Below the pieces are notes generated by a model that was given only the letters and a program-made list of their open reading frames with translations, was not told where the DNA came from and searched no databases. A stretch of DNA of 5,134 nt from Alphaproteobacteria bacterium (lineage in GTDB: Bacteria > Pseudomonadota > Alphaproteobacteria > CBDBCS01 > JAHZLG01). The DNA lies in contig JAHZLG010000184.1 of NCBI GenBank assembly GCA_022599995.1, positions 1 to 5,134 of the forward strand, written 5' to 3'. Of this stretch, positions 4,648-5,134 are shown piece after piece; the stretch's first letter is position 1; each line of letters starts with the position of its first letter. Made by a program: the position numbers and the translations under genes.

Positions 4648-5134
4648 TCACGACGGCACCAAGGGCGGCAGAACGGGGTTATCGACATTCTTGGGAGGGT
4701 TTGCGGTAAGCAGGTCGGTCTGATCAACATCATCGAAAACATCAGACCATTCGCCGCGCGTGGCAGCAAGCGAGTATTCCGTTGCCCGACTTTCAAAGAA
4801 ATTGGCGTGCTCTTGAATCCCCAACGATTCTTCCAGCCAGGGGAGGGGGTGCTCTTGAACGTTATACTCAGGCTTCAGGTGGAGTTGCTGCAGACGGATG
4901 TCGGCCATATATCGAATGTACAGCTTAATGTCATCGGGGGTCATGCCTTCTACCGCCCCCATCTCGAAGCTAAGGTCGATGAAGGCATCTTCCATTTTGA
5001 CGATTTCGGTGCACGACAACTGCAGGTGCGCATTGAGCTTTGCTCGGTCAATCTGGGGGTTTTCGTCCAAAAACGTGTGGTACAGCTGGATGATAGACTC
5101 GGTATGCAGGGTCTCGTCGCGCATCGAATAGGCC
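4648..5134 (-). CDS. nrdB: Class I ribonucleoside-diphosphate reductase beta subunit, C-terminal part (partial)
   Basis: The beta subunit carries the diferric-tyrosyl radical centre that drives reduction of ribonucleotides to deoxyribonucleotides. The frame stays open through the right edge (reading AYSMRDETLH there), so the 5' part is missing. Visible family features are RDETLH, holding the Glu and His iron ligands of the ExxH motif (codons 5104-5121), then FIDLSFEMG, YIRYMADIRLQQL, HPLPWLEE and NFFESRATEYS. The Tyr of ATEYS (codon 4774-4776) fits the position of the radical-transfer tyrosine near the C-terminus (E. coli Tyr356, mouse Tyr370). The tail after it is 41 residues, ending in a Pro/Asn-rich stretch, longer than the roughly 20 residues of mouse R2. 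The iron ligands of the first helices lie outside the window. The downstream Nudix gene follows by 57 bases without a terminator. Confidence 0.93.
   Translation of the reverse strand, partial: AYSMRDETLHTESIIQLYHTFLDENPQIDRAKLNAHLQLSCTEIVKMEDAFIDLSFEMGAVEGMTPDDIKLYIRYMADIRLQQLHLKPEYNVQEHPLPWLEESLGIQEHANFFESRATEYSLAATRGEWSDVFDDVDQTDLLTANPPKNVDNPVLPPLVPS

Overview
The window is a single minus-strand gene cluster read from right to left: the 3' end of a class I ribonucleotide reductase beta subunit gene (nrdB), a MutT-like Nudix hydrolase, then three riboflavin-biosynthesis genes, ribD, ribE (riboflavin synthase) and a ribB/ribBX-type DHBP synthase. A rho-independent terminator lies 8 bases after the last stop codon. 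No plus-strand gene is supported; the long plus-strand open frames lie antisense to these genes. GC content looks moderately high. The wording of the proteins, for example IADLIAWR in RibBX and VNIEVDVFARY in RibE, suggests a proteobacterium, most likely an alphaproteobacterium. That placement comes from recalled family patterns, not from a search.

Layout: 4648-5134 nrdB 3' part (open at the right edge); 3778-4590 Nudix; 2479-3762 ribD; 1557-2474 ribE, 4 bases after ribD; 1323-1556 a 234-base gap with hairpins but no recognisable FMN riboswitch; 153-1322 ribBX with a TTG start; 114-144 terminator; 1-110 a leader-like stretch with two inverted repeats and a possible start of a further minus-strand gene at 20.

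How the genes fit together: RibD deaminates and reduces the GTP-derived pyrimidine. RibB makes 3,4-dihydroxy-2-butanone 4-phosphate. RibE dismutates lumazine to riboflavin. GTP cyclohydrolase II (ribA) and lumazine synthase (ribH) are not in the window, and the GCH II-like half of RibBX has lost its zinc cysteines, so both activities must be encoded elsewhere. The Nudix protein fits nucleotide-pool cleaning next to nrdB; a link to riboflavin synthesis is only a guess.

The striking feature is that all four complete enzymes carry in-frame low-complexity or tandem-repeat insertions at domain loops while their catalytic motifs stay intact: 7-residue repeats in RibE, 6-residue PGDGLP repeats in RibD, an Asn/Asp/Gly-rich block of about 80 residues plus a second insertion inside the Nudix box, and a Ser/Ala/Pro linker in RibBX. 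Most of these insertions contain short tandem DNA repeats or C/G homopolymer runs of 6 to 7. This looks like repeat expansion acting on housekeeping genes rather than a dedicated new system.
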